From a bacterium (lineage in GTDB: Bacteria > SZUA-79 > Acidulodesulfobacterales > Acidulodesulfobacteraceae): 58,204 nt of DNA. Positions 33,142-41,498 of this stretch are shown in pieces. A program made the translations under genes and the position numbers. The notes below the pieces were generated by a model that worked only from the letters and a program-made list of their open reading frames with translations, made no database searches and was not told the origin of the DNA. The DNA is taken from assembly GCA_021850985.1 (NCBI GenBank), contig JAJZJX010000009.1, forward strand, positions 1 through 58,204, in the 5' to 3' direction. The first letter of the stretch is position 1; every line of letters starts with the position of its first letter.

Positions 33142-34247
33142 CGCAGAGAGCTTTGCTTGTCGGAATAAATACTGATTCGGATATAGAAAAAAGCAAGGAT
33201 TCGCTGGAAGAACTTAAAATGCTTTCAGAAACAGCGGGAGCTAAAAATGTTTTCAGCGTTTTAAAAAGCATAAAAAAAATAGACCCGGCTTATTATCTTT
33301 CAAAGGGCATGCTCGAAGATATAAAAGATAAAACTGTTTCTGAAAATGCCGATATAGTCATAATCGATGCCTCTTTAAGTCCTGCGCAGGAGCGCAATCT
33401 TTCGGAATATTTCGATTTAAACGTAATAGACAGAACGAGGCTTATTCTCGACATATTTGCCGTTAATGCGAGGACGGCGGAAAGCAGATATCAGGTTGAA
33501 CTTGCTATGATGAATTATATACTGCCAAGGCTGAAAGGCGCAGGAATAATGCTTTCAAGAACCGGAGCAGGCATAGGAACGAGAGGCCCCGGCGAAACTA
33601 AATTGGAAACCGACAGAAGAAAAATAAGGCTTAAAATTACGCATATAAAGGAAAGGCTGAAACTTACCGAAAAAACAAGAACGCTCCACAGGTCTAAGAG
33701 AAGCAGACATGGTTTTTTGACGGCGGCTATAGCAGGTTACACTAATTCGGGTAAAACGACTCTAATGAAAAGTTTAACCGGTAAAGGAGAAAAAGGCGAA
33801 AATAAGCTTTTTGCTACGCTTGGGACTAAAACGGCTTCAATTTACGACGATGAAAGAAAGAAAAAAGTTTTAATATCCGATACCGTAGGTTTTATTCAAA
33901 ACCTTCCGCTTTTTTTGGTCGATTCTTTTAAAGCTACGCTTGAGGAAACGGTTCAGGCGGATTTATTGATACATGTAATAGATCCTTTGCAGAATTCGGT
34001 AATAGATAAGTCGGGAGAGGTTATTAAAATATTAAACGATATAGGAGTTAAAGATAAAACGATTCTTACTGTTATTAATAAAACCGACCTTATAGGCGAA
34101 GAACATGCGGAATTTTTGCAAAATAAGTTCGAAACGATTACCGGCGGTCCGGTTATAGCCGTTTCCGCTAAAACCGGAAAAAATATAGATTTATTAAAAG
34201 AAAAAATATTCGATTTATTAAATATGGAGCAATATAATGGTAAATAA
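33138..34247 (+). CDS. hflX: GTPase HflX
   Basis: Ribosome-associated GTPase that splits stalled ribosomes. N-terminal HflX domain up to about 180 with GAGIGTRGPGETKLETDRR (143-161 by position) and a coiled linker. The GTPase domain has GYTNSGKT (200-207), DTVGFIQNLP (about 247-256) and NKTDL (about 314-318). The start overlaps miaA (ATGA) and the end overlaps the next gene by 11 bp. Confidence 0.94.
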   Translation: MTQRALLVGINTDSDIEKSKDSLEELKMLSETAGAKNVFSVLKSIKKIDPAYYLSKGMLEDIKDKTVSENADIVIIDASLSPAQERNLSEYFDLNVIDRTRLILDIFAVNARTAESRYQVELAMMNYILPRLKGAGIMLSRTGAGIGTRGPGETKLETDRRKIRLKITHIKERLKLTEKTRTLHRSKRSRHGFLTAAIAGYTNSGKTTLMKSLTGKGEKGENKLFATLGTKTASIYDDERKKKVLISDTVGFIQNLPLFLVDSFKATLEETVQADLLIHVIDPLQNSVIDKSGEVIKILNDIGVKDKTILTVINKTDLIGEEHAEFLQNKFETITGGPVIAVSAKTGKNIDLLKEKIFDLLNMEQYNGK

Positions 34248-34971
34248 GTTTATGCGTGTTGTATTTTTTTTAACGGTTTTATGTATTTCATCGGTCATTT
34301 TTTCTGTAAACGTTTTCGGCATGAGCGTTAACGTCAAAACTTACGTCGTTATTCCTAAAAAGAAAGCGGCATCGGGATATGCGGCAGGCCTGCAGCAAAC
34401 TGCAATAAAACGCGCGGTAATGCTGTCCGTGAGAATTGCCGTAAAACGTCTTGTAGGTAAAAAAATTTTTTTAAAAAAACGAACCGCCAGTATTTTAAAT
34501 AAAGATATATATCCGAACGAAAATAAATATATATACTCGTTTAAGGTTTTAAAATCCGGCGAATACCTAAATCTTTATTTTATAAGCATAAAGACGCATA
34601 TAAGAGCCGGCAGTTTAATAAATGCTCTTAAAACACTCGGATTTCATATACTTAAAACGAAACATTCAGGCAAAAAAGCCTTTTACGGCATTTATTACGT
34701 AAAATTTACCGGCAGTTTTAATAACGAAGATTCAAACATGTTCCAGAAACTAATGATTAAATATTCGCATCACCTTAAAAATCTATATATATCTTCGTTT
34801 TCGGAAAATTACGACGAAATAAAAGTTTTTTACTACGGAAGTATCGTCAGGCTGTTAAAGAGGGTGGATTTTATAGTCAAGTCTTATCTTAACGCAAAAA
34901 TAACTACCGCAGACGATAATACCGTAACGATAAACGTAATCGGCGGCAAAGCGAAGAAAAAAACGCCTTGA
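34237..34971 (+). CDS. secreted protein of unknown function
   Basis: 244 residues with a clear signal peptide (MVNKFMRVVFFLTVLC… hydrophobic to about 27, then small residues near Gly29). The mature part is very basic (Lys/Arg-rich), with an alpha/beta mix and no Cys. The first 60 mature residues contain AIKRAVMLSVRIAVKRLVG, an amphipathic helix that recalls FlgT/LPP20-like periplasmic proteins, but I do not recognise a family. The ATG is supported by GGAG at 34226-34229 and lies inside the hflX 3' end. Convergent with the next gene, 3 bp apart. Confidence 0.6.
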   Translation: MVNKFMRVVFFLTVLCISSVIFSVNVFGMSVNVKTYVVIPKKKAASGYAAGLQQTAIKRAVMLSVRIAVKRLVGKKIFLKKRTASILNKDIYPNENKYIYSFKVLKSGEYLNLYFISIKTHIRAGSLINALKTLGFHILKTKHSGKKAFYGIYYVKFTGSFNNEDSNMFQKLMIKYSHHLKNLYISSFSENYDEIKVFYYGSIVRLLKRVDFIVKSYLNAKITTADDNTVTINVIGGKAKKKTP

Positions 34972-34974
34972 AAT

Positions 34975-35445
34975 TCAAAATAATCTGAATATATTTTTCA
35001 GCGAAGTTATAGCCATAGAGTTGAGATAAAAGTTGAAAATTGCATAAAGAAAGATACTGACGAACATAGGTATAAAGAAATAAGCGTAAATATTTTTATT
35101 TTTTTCGTATAAAACGCCGAGCGCAAGCGATATAGGCGGAGCGCCGATGAGCATCTGTCCTATAAACAGCCCTATTACCGGTCCGTATTTTTCAACGTAA
35201 TTATGCGCTTTTCTGCCTCTTTTAGAAGAAATCATCCTGTTTATAAATTTAATGGATTTCAGCTTTAAACCGGCGTAAAACACCGCCGAACATAAAATAG
35301 TTTCCGAAAGAGTTATTAAAAAGATGCTTGCGTAAGGATTTAATTTATAATAAACGGCGTATGCCGTAGATACGTATTTGCCGCCTATTAACGGAGTCAT
35401 ATTAATAGCGGTCATTATAATATATTTTAGATATAAAGGTTTCAT
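34975..35445 (-). CDS. small integral membrane protein, VTT/DedA- or Sm-multidrug-export-like
   Basis: 156 residues with about four hydrophobic segments. The central KYGPVIGLFIGQMLIGAPPISLALGVL stretch (residues about 85-111) recalls the re-entrant Gly/Pro loop of DedA/SNARE-associated (VTT) proteins or the small multidrug export family. Too short for a standard DedA (about 200). No assignment beyond this. It is divergent from hsp20, sharing a 116-bp AT-rich intergenic region. Confidence 0.5.
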   Translation of the reverse strand: MKPLYLKYIIMTAINMTPLIGGKYVSTAYAVYYKLNPYASIFLITLSETILCSAVFYAGLKLKSIKFINRMISSKRGRKAHNYVEKYGPVIGLFIGQMLIGAPPISLALGVLYEKNKNIYAYFFIPMFVSIFLYAIFNFYLNSMAITSLKNIFRLF

Positions 35446-35480
35446 ACAGATTCCGCAAAGGTTTTAAACATAACGTATTT

Positions 35481-35509
35481 TTGTTTTTTATGCATTAATC
35501 TGGTATAAT
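35481..35509 (+). promoter_or_regulatory. putative promoter of hsp20, extended -10
   Basis: TTGTTT (35481-35486), 17 bp, then TGG-TATAAT (35501-35509), an extended -10. The leader to the ATG at 35562 is about 45 nt and AT-rich. I see no CIRCE (TTAGCACTC-N9-GAGTGCTAA) heat-shock operator. Confidence 0.6.
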
Positions 35510-35561
35510 TATAACTATAAATAATATAATTATAAAGTATAAAATTTATCGGAATAAAAAA

Positions 35562-35903
35562 ATGTACTATTTCGCACCGGTCTCCGATATGTTCGAAACT
35601 GCGGATTATATAGCCGTATATGTAGAGCTTGCCGGAGTCAGAAAAGAAGATATAACTATAGAAATCGGCGGAGGAATACTTGAAATAAGGGGTGTTAAAC
35701 GCCGTTTCGGAACGAATGAAGGATATAATTTTCAAAGAATGGAAAGGCCTTTCGGCTTATTCAGGAGAAGGTTTAATCTGCCTTCTTCCGCAAGCTATGA
35801 CGGCGTAAAGGCGTCTTTCGAGGAAGGTCTGCTGGAAATAATTATACCCAAAAAAAAGAGAAGCGGAGGATTTAAAATTTCCTGCATTGAAATTAACGAT
35901 TGA
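35562..35903 (+). CDS. small heat-shock protein (Hsp20/alpha-crystallin)
   Basis: ATP-independent holdase that keeps unfolding proteins refoldable. At 113 residues it is nearly only the alpha-crystallin domain: DYIAVYVELAGVRKEDI (15-31), FGLFRRRFNLP (64-74) and GLLEIIIPKK (91-100; the G-x-L motif of the domain end). The short N-terminal arm and the tail, with no obvious I-x-I, suggest a small oligomer. It immediately precedes a ClpA-like ATPase and, further on, ClpB. Confidence 0.88.
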   Translation: MYYFAPVSDMFETADYIAVYVELAGVRKEDITIEIGGGILEIRGVKRRFGTNEGYNFQRMERPFGLFRRRFNLPSSASYDGVKASFEEGLLEIIIPKKKRSGGFKISCIEIND

Positions 35904-35928
35904 CAGGCAAATAATGCAAAAATACTAT
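35900..35928 (+). promoter_or_regulatory. putative internal promoter for the ClpA-like gene
   Basis: A perfect TTGACA (35900-35905) overlaps the hsp20 stop codon; after 17 bp comes TACTAT (35923-35928, 4 of 6). AAGGACGG follows as the ribosome site for the ATG at 35949. Confidence 0.5.
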
Positions 35929-35948
35929 TAAGGACGGTAAACAAACTT

Positions 35949-38282
35949 ATGTTTAATTTAGACTATTACGAGGACAAGCTTTCAGAAAGCGGATATAGGG
36001 TTTTAACTATTTCGATAGAAGAATCTAAAAGAAGAAAACATTTTTATCTAGGACCCGAGCATATTTTTTATGCCTTGACTTTAGTGGATGAGGATCTTTT
36101 AAATGAAATTTTTTTAGAGTTAAGAATCGATAAAAGAAAAATAATGAAACTTTTGAACGATTACATGATGTCTTCCGACCAGTACGTCGGCGAAGGAATG
36201 AAAATTCCCCTTCAAACAAGAAATTTATTTAAAAGCGCTTACGATTATGCACAGAGCGCGGGCAGAAACCTTATAGAATCTACCGATTTTTTAATGGTAA
36301 TGTTTCAGGAGCCGAGTTCCGCTCCAAACAAAGTCTTTAAAGCGCTCGGCGTGGATTCTGTGGTGCTTGCCGATAAAATTTTTCAGAAAATGAGGGAAAA
36401 AAGGAGCAGAAGCGACGAAAACAGAAGAAAATACGACCTGCCTTATACCCTCAGACAGCATGCCGTAAATTTAAGCAAGCTTGCAATTATGGACAAACTG
36501 CCTTTAGTATTCGGAAGAGAAGAAGAAATTACCAGACTTATGGAAATACTCTGCCATATAGACAGGCCTAATTCAGCTATAATAGTCGGAGAGCCCGGCG
36601 TGGGAAAGACGGCTGTAGTAGAAGGACTTGCAAGAAAGATAGAGCTTGAACCCTACAGCGTACCGGCAAGGCTCAGGAATAAAATTATAGTAAACCTGCA
36701 GATGAATTCTTTAGTCGCAGGAACCGTTTTCAGGGGCATGTTCGAAGACAGGATGGAAAAGATAATAAATGAACTGAAATCCAGAAAAAATATAATTTTA
36801 TTCGTCGATGAAGTGCATACCATTATCGGCGCCGGTTCCGCTATAGCAGTTCCGAGCGATGCGGCGAATATATTAAAATCCTCCTTAGCAAGAGGCGAAG
36901 TGCAGATTATCGGAGCGACGACTCTTTCGGAATATAAAGAGTTTATTTCGGAAGACGAAGCTCTTGCCCGCAGGTTCAGATTAGTCAACATAAACGAGCC
37001 TAATACGGAAGATACCAAAAGAATACTTTACGGGCTTAAAAGAAGATTTGAAGACACGTACGGCGTAGAAATAGAAGATTCCGCCCTTGACGAGTCGCTT
37101 AAACTGTCGTCCCGCTATTCCAAATCTTTAAGGCTTCCGGACAAAGCTATAGGATGGGTAGATTCCGGATGCGTTAAGGCTGAAATATACAACGACGATA
37201 AAATAGTCAAAAAGGAAAATATTTATCAGGTAATCGCCCAGGAAACAGGCATGCCTATAGATTTAATTAAAAGAGACGTTTTGGAAAGATTTCAGGATAT
37301 GGAGGAATTTTTCTCAAAAAGGATAGTCGGACAGAAGGATGCAGTTAATTCTTTAGCAAAACATTTAAGGCTTAATAAAGGCCCTTTGAAAGGAAATTTT
37401 AACAGACCGGATGCAGTGCTTCTTTTTTTAGGTCCTACGGGAGTCGGAAAAACGGAAACCGCAAAGGCTATGGCGGAGTATCTGTTCGGTTCCGAAAGAA
37501 ATATGATCAGGATAGATATGTCGGAATATAAAGACGGCTCGATAGCCGTGGATAAGTTAATAGGTATGCCGAGAGGCATAGTCGGTTCTTCGAGAGGCGG
37601 AACTTTAACCAATCAGGTAAAAGACAACCCTTATTCTGTAATTCTTTTGGACGAAATCGAAAAAGCCAGCGATCTCGTATTTAATCTTTTTCTTCAGGTT
37701 TTCGACGAAGGTTTTTTAACCGACGGAAGAGGCAAAAGAGTTTATTTTTCGGATTCCGTAATTATTATGACGTCGAATCTTGGTTCGCATGAATTTTCAA
37801 AGTTTACTAAACCGCTTGGTTTTATAGAATCAAACGATATAGTAAAGTCTATCAAAGGAACGATAAATAAAGAAATCGAAAACTTTTTTTCTCCCGAATT
37901 TATAAACAGGATAGACGATATAGTTATTTTTTCGCCTCTCACTAAAGAGGAGGTTAAAAAAATCGCATTGATGCATATTGAAACTATAAATAAAACGATG
38001 TCGGAACACGACAAAGAAATTATCGTTACCGACGCCGCTTTAGAAAAACTAGTCGAGAGCGGCTACAGTTCAAAATTCGGAGCGAGATTTTTAAAGCGCA
38101 CCATCGACGACCTTATTAAGGTTCCGCTGACGCTTAAATGGAAAGAGGGCGATATATTTACCGCCGAACTTAAAGACGGCGAGATATCGATTGTATCGGA
38201 TAAAAATCAGCAAGACGGCGATATTGCAAAAAAAGTTAAAAACGGAAAAGAAAAATATAAGGAGGAACCGGATTATGCCTGA
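35949..38282 (+). CDS. ClpA/ClpC-like AAA+ unfoldase
   Basis: Hexameric class I Clp ATPase of 777 residues. N-terminal double Clp-N domain (1-145); D1 with Walker A GEPGVGKT (214-221) and Walker B ILFVDEVH (283-290); D2 with GPTGVGKT (495-502) and VILLDEIE (564-571); C-terminal D2-small domain. There is no coiled-coil M domain between D1 and D2, so it is ClpA-like rather than ClpB/ClpG-like. KPLGFIES (621-628) sits where ClpA and ClpC carry the IGL/VGF loop that docks on ClpP, so it probably feeds a protease. ClpP and ClpS are not in this window. Its 3' end overlaps the DUF1844 gene. Confidence 0.88.
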   Translation: MFNLDYYEDKLSESGYRVLTISIEESKRRKHFYLGPEHIFYALTLVDEDLLNEIFLELRIDKRKIMKLLNDYMMSSDQYVGEGMKIPLQTRNLFKSAYDYAQSAGRNLIESTDFLMVMFQEPSSAPNKVFKALGVDSVVLADKIFQKMREKRSRSDENRRKYDLPYTLRQHAVNLSKLAIMDKLPLVFGREEEITRLMEILCHIDRPNSAIIVGEPGVGKTAVVEGLARKIELEPYSVPARLRNKIIVNLQMNSLVAGTVFRGMFEDRMEKIINELKSRKNIILFVDEVHTIIGAGSAIAVPSDAANILKSSLARGEVQIIGATTLSEYKEFISEDEALARRFRLVNINEPNTEDTKRILYGLKRRFEDTYGVEIEDSALDESLKLSSRYSKSLRLPDKAIGWVDSGCVKAEIYNDDKIVKKENIYQVIAQETGMPIDLIKRDVLERFQDMEEFFSKRIVGQKDAVNSLAKHLRLNKGPLKGNFNRPDAVLLFLGPTGVGKTETAKAMAEYLFGSERNMIRIDMSEYKDGSIAVDKLIGMPRGIVGSSRGGTLTNQVKDNPYSVILLDEIEKASDLVFNLFLQVFDEGFLTDGRGKRVYFSDSVIIMTSNLGSHEFSKFTKPLGFIESNDIVKSIKGTINKEIENFFSPEFINRIDDIVIFSPLTKEEVKKIALMHIETINKTMSEHDKEIIVTDAALEKLVESGYSSKFGARFLKRTIDDLIKVPLTLKWKEGDIFTAELKDGEISIVSDKNQQDGDIAKKVKNGKEKYKEEPDYA

Positions 38283-38673
38283 TAAAGAAGGCGAAAAATC
38301 TTTCAAAGTAATAGATAAAAGGAAAATGTCCGAAACCGAAGAAATAAAAGAAGCAAAAAATACCGAAGAAGCTCAGCCTGCGGAAAAAGCCTATGAAAAT
38401 ACGGAAGAAACCGCCGCCGATATGCCTGATTTTGAAGCGGATTTTGCGACTTTCGTCTATTCGTTGAATACGCAGGCGCTTCTTTTTATGGGTAAAATAC
38501 CAAATCCCATTTCAAAAAAATACGAAAAAGATTTGGGAACGGCTAAATATTTAATAGATACTATAGACATGCTTTCTAAAAAGACTAAAGGAAATCTTGA
38601 CGAAAATGAAGCTAAACTTATAGAAAATATTTTATACGACCTAAGGATGGCTTACATTTCCGAAAAAAAATAA
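38275..38673 (+). CDS. DUF1844 protein
   Basis: 132-residue protein. The ATG at 38275 is chosen, although the frame is open further upstream, because AAGGAGG (38259-38265) lies just before it. The first 48 residues are acidic and disordered (Glu/Ala/Thr-rich). The C-terminal 80 residues match DUF1844: FATFVYSLNTQALLFMGKIP, a central DLGTAKYLIDTIDML and KTKGNLDENEAKLIENILYDLRM. Function unknown. DUF1844 genes are often near lipid or quality-control genes. Between two Clp ATPases, it could be an adaptor; this is inference. Confidence 0.75.
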   Translation: MPDKEGEKSFKVIDKRKMSETEEIKEAKNTEEAQPAEKAYENTEETAADMPDFEADFATFVYSLNTQALLFMGKIPNPISKKYEKDLGTAKYLIDTIDMLSKKTKGNLDENEAKLIENILYDLRMAYISEKK

Positions 38674-38692
38674 GCAGAGGTGATATATTTTT

Positions 38693-41305
38693 ATGAATCT
38701 TAACAATTTTACTATAAAATCTCAGGAATTAATAGAACTTACGATAAACACGGCTAAAGAGTCTAAAAATCCGGAAATATCGGATTTGCATTTATTGTAT
38801 GCTCTGCTTAATTACGACGAAAACAGCATAGCCCTATCTATTTTTAAAAAAATAGGGATAGACTTAAAATCTTTTACCGGGCAGTTAGAAACTTCATTGT
38901 CTAAACTTGCCGTAGTGGAAGGCGGCATGGAACCGGCTTTTTCTTCGTCGATGAAGCGTATTTTAGATGCAGCGGAAAAAAATAAAAACTTTATGAAAGA
39001 CGATTTTGTGTCCGTCGAGCATTTCGTTCTTGCAATGTTTGACGTAAAAGATACAAAATCATACGAAATCTTAACGAAATTCGGATTAACCAAAGACGGC
39101 GTCCTTAAAGTCCTAACCGATATTAGAGGAAATACCAAAGTTACGGACCAGAACCCGGAAGACAAATATCAGGCGCTGGAAAAATATACGGTAAACTTAA
39201 CCCAGCTTGCAAAATCAGGAAAAATCGACCCTGTTATAGGCAGAGACGGCGAAATAAGAAGAATTATGGAGGTGCTCTCAAGACGGACTAAAAACAATCC
39301 CGTTCTGATAGGCGATCCCGGCGTCGGCAAGACGGCGATAGTCGAAGGGCTTGCCAAAAGAATCGCCGACGGCGACGTTCCCGAAATTCTTAAAGAAAAA
39401 ACCGTTCTCTCGCTAGATTTAGGTTCTTTAATAGCCGGAGCTAAATACAGAGGCGAATTCGAGGACAGGCTTAAAGCGGTCGTAAAAGAGATAAAGTCAG
39501 CCGAAGGGAGGATAATAATATTTATAGACGAATTGCACAATCTTGTCGGCGCCGGAAAATCCGAAGGAGCGATGGATGCATCCAATCTTTTAAAACCGGC
39601 CCTTGCAAGAGGGGAGTTAAGGGCTATAGGAGCTACGACGCTTGACGAATACAGAAAATATATAGAAAAAGATGCCGCGCTGGAAAGAAGATTTCAGCCT
39701 GTTTTCGTGGACGAGCCGTCCGTAGAAGATACTATTTCCATACTCAGGGGACTTAAAGAAAGATACGAAGCGTATCACGGCATAAGAATAAAAGATTCGG
39801 CTTTAATTGCGGCGGCGACACTTTCTCACAGATATATAACGGACAGGTTTTTACCTGATAAGGCTATAGATCTTGTGGATGAAGCTTCGGCCAAATTAAG
39901 AATAGAAATAGATTCAATGCCGTCGGCTCTTGATGAAATTCAAAGAAATATCATCCGGATTAAGATAGAACAAGAAGCGCTAAAAAAAGAAAAAGACGAA
40001 GAATCCAAAAAAAGGTTGAAAGATCTCGACGAAGAGCTTGCAAATCTGGAAGAAGATTTCAATCAAAAGAAAGCAAAATGGCATAACGAAAAAGAGTATA
40101 TACAGAAAATAGGCGAAATTAAAAAAGAAATAGACTCTCTTAGAATTGAAGAACAAAGATACGAAAGAGAAGGAAAATACGATAAGGTAGCGGAAATAAG
40201 ATATGGTAAACTAAACGAGCAGGAAAAGAAGCTCGAAGATTTAAATAAAACGCTGACGGCCATGCAGGAAAACGGAAGCTTTTTAAAAGAGGAAGTCGAT
40301 TCAGAAGACATTGCCAAAGTAGTTGCTAAATGGACTGGAATACCGGTTTCCAAACTCATGGAAGGCGAAAAAGAAAAACTTCTTCAAATAGAAGAGCATC
40401 TTCACGATAGGGTAATATCGCAGGATGAAGCCATTAACAGCGTAGCAAATACTATAAGGCGTTCCCGCGCCGGTTTATCGGACATTAATAAACCTATAGG
40501 TTCTTTTATGTTCTTAGGTCCTACCGGCGTCGGAAAGACGGAACTGGCAAAAGCCTTAGCCGAATTTTTATTCGACGACGAAAACAATATAGTAAGAATA
40601 GATATGTCCGAATATATGGAAAAACATGCCGTATCAAGACTTATAGGCGCTCCTCCGGGCTATGTCGGTTACGAAGAGGGCGGACAGCTTACCGAAGCTG
40701 TCAGAAGACGTCCTTACAGCGTAGTTCTATTCGACGAAGTAGAGAAAGCCCATCATGACGTGTTTAACGTAATGCTCCAGCTGCTCGACGACGGAAGGCT
40801 TACCGACGGACAGGGGAGAACGGTTGACTTTAAAAATACGATTGTCATTATGACATCCAACATAGGTTCCGATATTATACAGAGTTACAGCGGCAAACAG
40901 TACGAAGAAATGAAAAACAGCGTTAACGGGATTTTGAAAAATTATTTCAGGCCCGAGTTTTTAAACAGATTAGACGATATAATAATATTCCACGCGTTAA
41001 ACGAAAGCGATATAATGAAAATCGTCGAAATACAGCTGAAAAAACTCATTAACGTACTTAAGGAAAGAGGCGTAGATGCTGAATATACCGACTCATTGCT
41101 AAAATTTATCGCGATGGAAGGCTACGATCCAATCTACGGCGCAAGACCCCTTAAGAGAGCGGTTAAGTCTTTTATACAGGATAAAATTGCCGTCGATTTA
41201 TTATCCGGCGCAATCGTTTCCGGCGATTCGATAGTTATCGACTACAAGGAAGAATCCGGCGTAATCGTCGAAAAGGTTACGGTAGTTACCGCCGAACCCG
41301 TCTAA
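38693..41305 (+). CDS. clpB: ATP-dependent disaggregase ClpB
   Basis: Protein disaggregase that works with DnaK. 870 residues: Clp-N (1-145), D1 with Walker A GDPGVGKT (207-214) and [15 protein letters not shown], a coiled-coil M domain of about 120 residues (about 410-530, Lys/Glu-rich), D2 with GPTGVGKT (about 609-616), and NRLDDIIIF. There is no ClpP-docking loop, as expected for ClpB. The upstream AGAGGTG site is well placed. A strong terminator follows at 41315-41358. Confidence 0.95.
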   Translation: MNLNNFTIKSQELIELTINTAKESKNPEISDLHLLYALLNYDENSIALSIFKKIGIDLKSFTGQLETSLSKLAVVEGGMEPAFSSSMKRILDAAEKNKNFMKDDFVSVEHFVLAMFDVKDTKSYEILTKFGLTKDGVLKVLTDIRGNTKVTDQNPEDKYQALEKYTVNLTQLAKSGKIDPVIGRDGEIRRIMEVLSRRTKNNPVLIGDPGVGKTAIVEGLAKRIADGDVPEILKEKTVLSLDLGSLIAGAKYRGEFEDRLKAVVKEIKSAEGRIIIFIDELHNLVGAGKSEGAMDASNLLKPALARGELRAIGATTLDEYRKYIEKDAALERRFQPVFVDEPSVEDTISILRGLKERYEAYHGIRIKDSALIAAATLSHRYITDRFLPDKAIDLVDEASAKLRIEIDSMPSALDEIQRNIIRIKIEQEALKKEKDEESKKRLKDLDEELANLEEDFNQKKAKWHNEKEYIQKIGEIKKEIDSLRIEEQRYEREGKYDKVAEIRYGKLNEQEKKLEDLNKTLTAMQENGSFLKEEVDSEDIAKVVAKWTGIPVSKLMEGEKEKLLQIEEHLHDRVISQDEAINSVANTIRRSRAGLSDINKPIGSFMFLGPTGVGKTELAKALAEFLFDDENNIVRIDMSEYMEKHAVSRLIGAPPGYVGYEEGGQLTEAVRRRPYSVVLFDEVEKAHHDVFNVMLQLLDDGRLTDGQGRTVDFKNTIVIMTSNIGSDIIQSYSGKQYEEMKNSVNGILKNYFRPEFLNRLDDIIIFHALNESDIMKIVEIQLKKLINVLKERGVDAEYTDSLLKFIAMEGYDPIYGARPLKRAVKSFIQDKIAVDLLSGAIVSGDSIVIDYKEESGVIVEKVTVVTAEPV

Positions 41306-41314
41306 CAATTTATT

Positions 41315-41358
41315 TTGCCGTTTTGACAATTTATATTTGTCAAAACGGCAATTTTTTT
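41315..41358 (+). terminator. intrinsic terminator after clpB
   Basis: TTGCCGTTTTGACAA (41315-41329) and TTGTCAAAACGGCAA (41337-41351) form a perfect 15-bp stem with a 7-nt loop, followed by seven T (41352-41358). Confidence 0.92.
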
Positions 41359-41367
41359 AAACTTTTT

Positions 41368-41393
41368 AAAGGTGTCAGATTTATTTATTTGCC
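41368..41393 (+). repeat. orphan left arm of the GGTGTCAGATT family
   Basis: AAAGGTGTCAGATTTATTTA continuing to TTTGCC (41368-41393) matches the left arm of the palindromic elements. No right arm lies before degP. It sits between the clpB terminator and the sigma-54 promoter. Confidence 0.65.
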
Positions 41394-41440
41394 TACTTAT
41401 TAGTGGGTTTGCTAATAATTTATTACTATTATTTTTAATA

Positions 41441-41457
41441 TGGCACGGTTTTTGCAT
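41441..41457 (+). promoter_or_regulatory. sigma-54 (RpoN) promoter of the HtrA protease gene
   Basis: TGGCACGGTTTTTGCAT: -24 TGGCAC (41441-41446) and -12 TTGCA (41452-41456), with exactly 10 bp between the invariant GG and GC, match the sigma-54 consensus at essentially every conserved base. Predicted start near 41468, 30 nt before the ATG at 41499. An enhancer-binding activator would be needed; no obvious palindromic binding site was identified in the 80 bp upstream. Confidence 0.88.
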
Positions 41458-41498
41458 TAATAAAATTAAATAAAAAATTAAGCGAGGGTTTTTAGATT

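Noticed and set aside
35442-35735. Minus-strand 97-codon frame overlapping the divergent membrane-protein start and hsp20
   Set aside because: It is antisense to most of the Hsp20 domain, has no recognisable family, and would overlap a well-supported gene.
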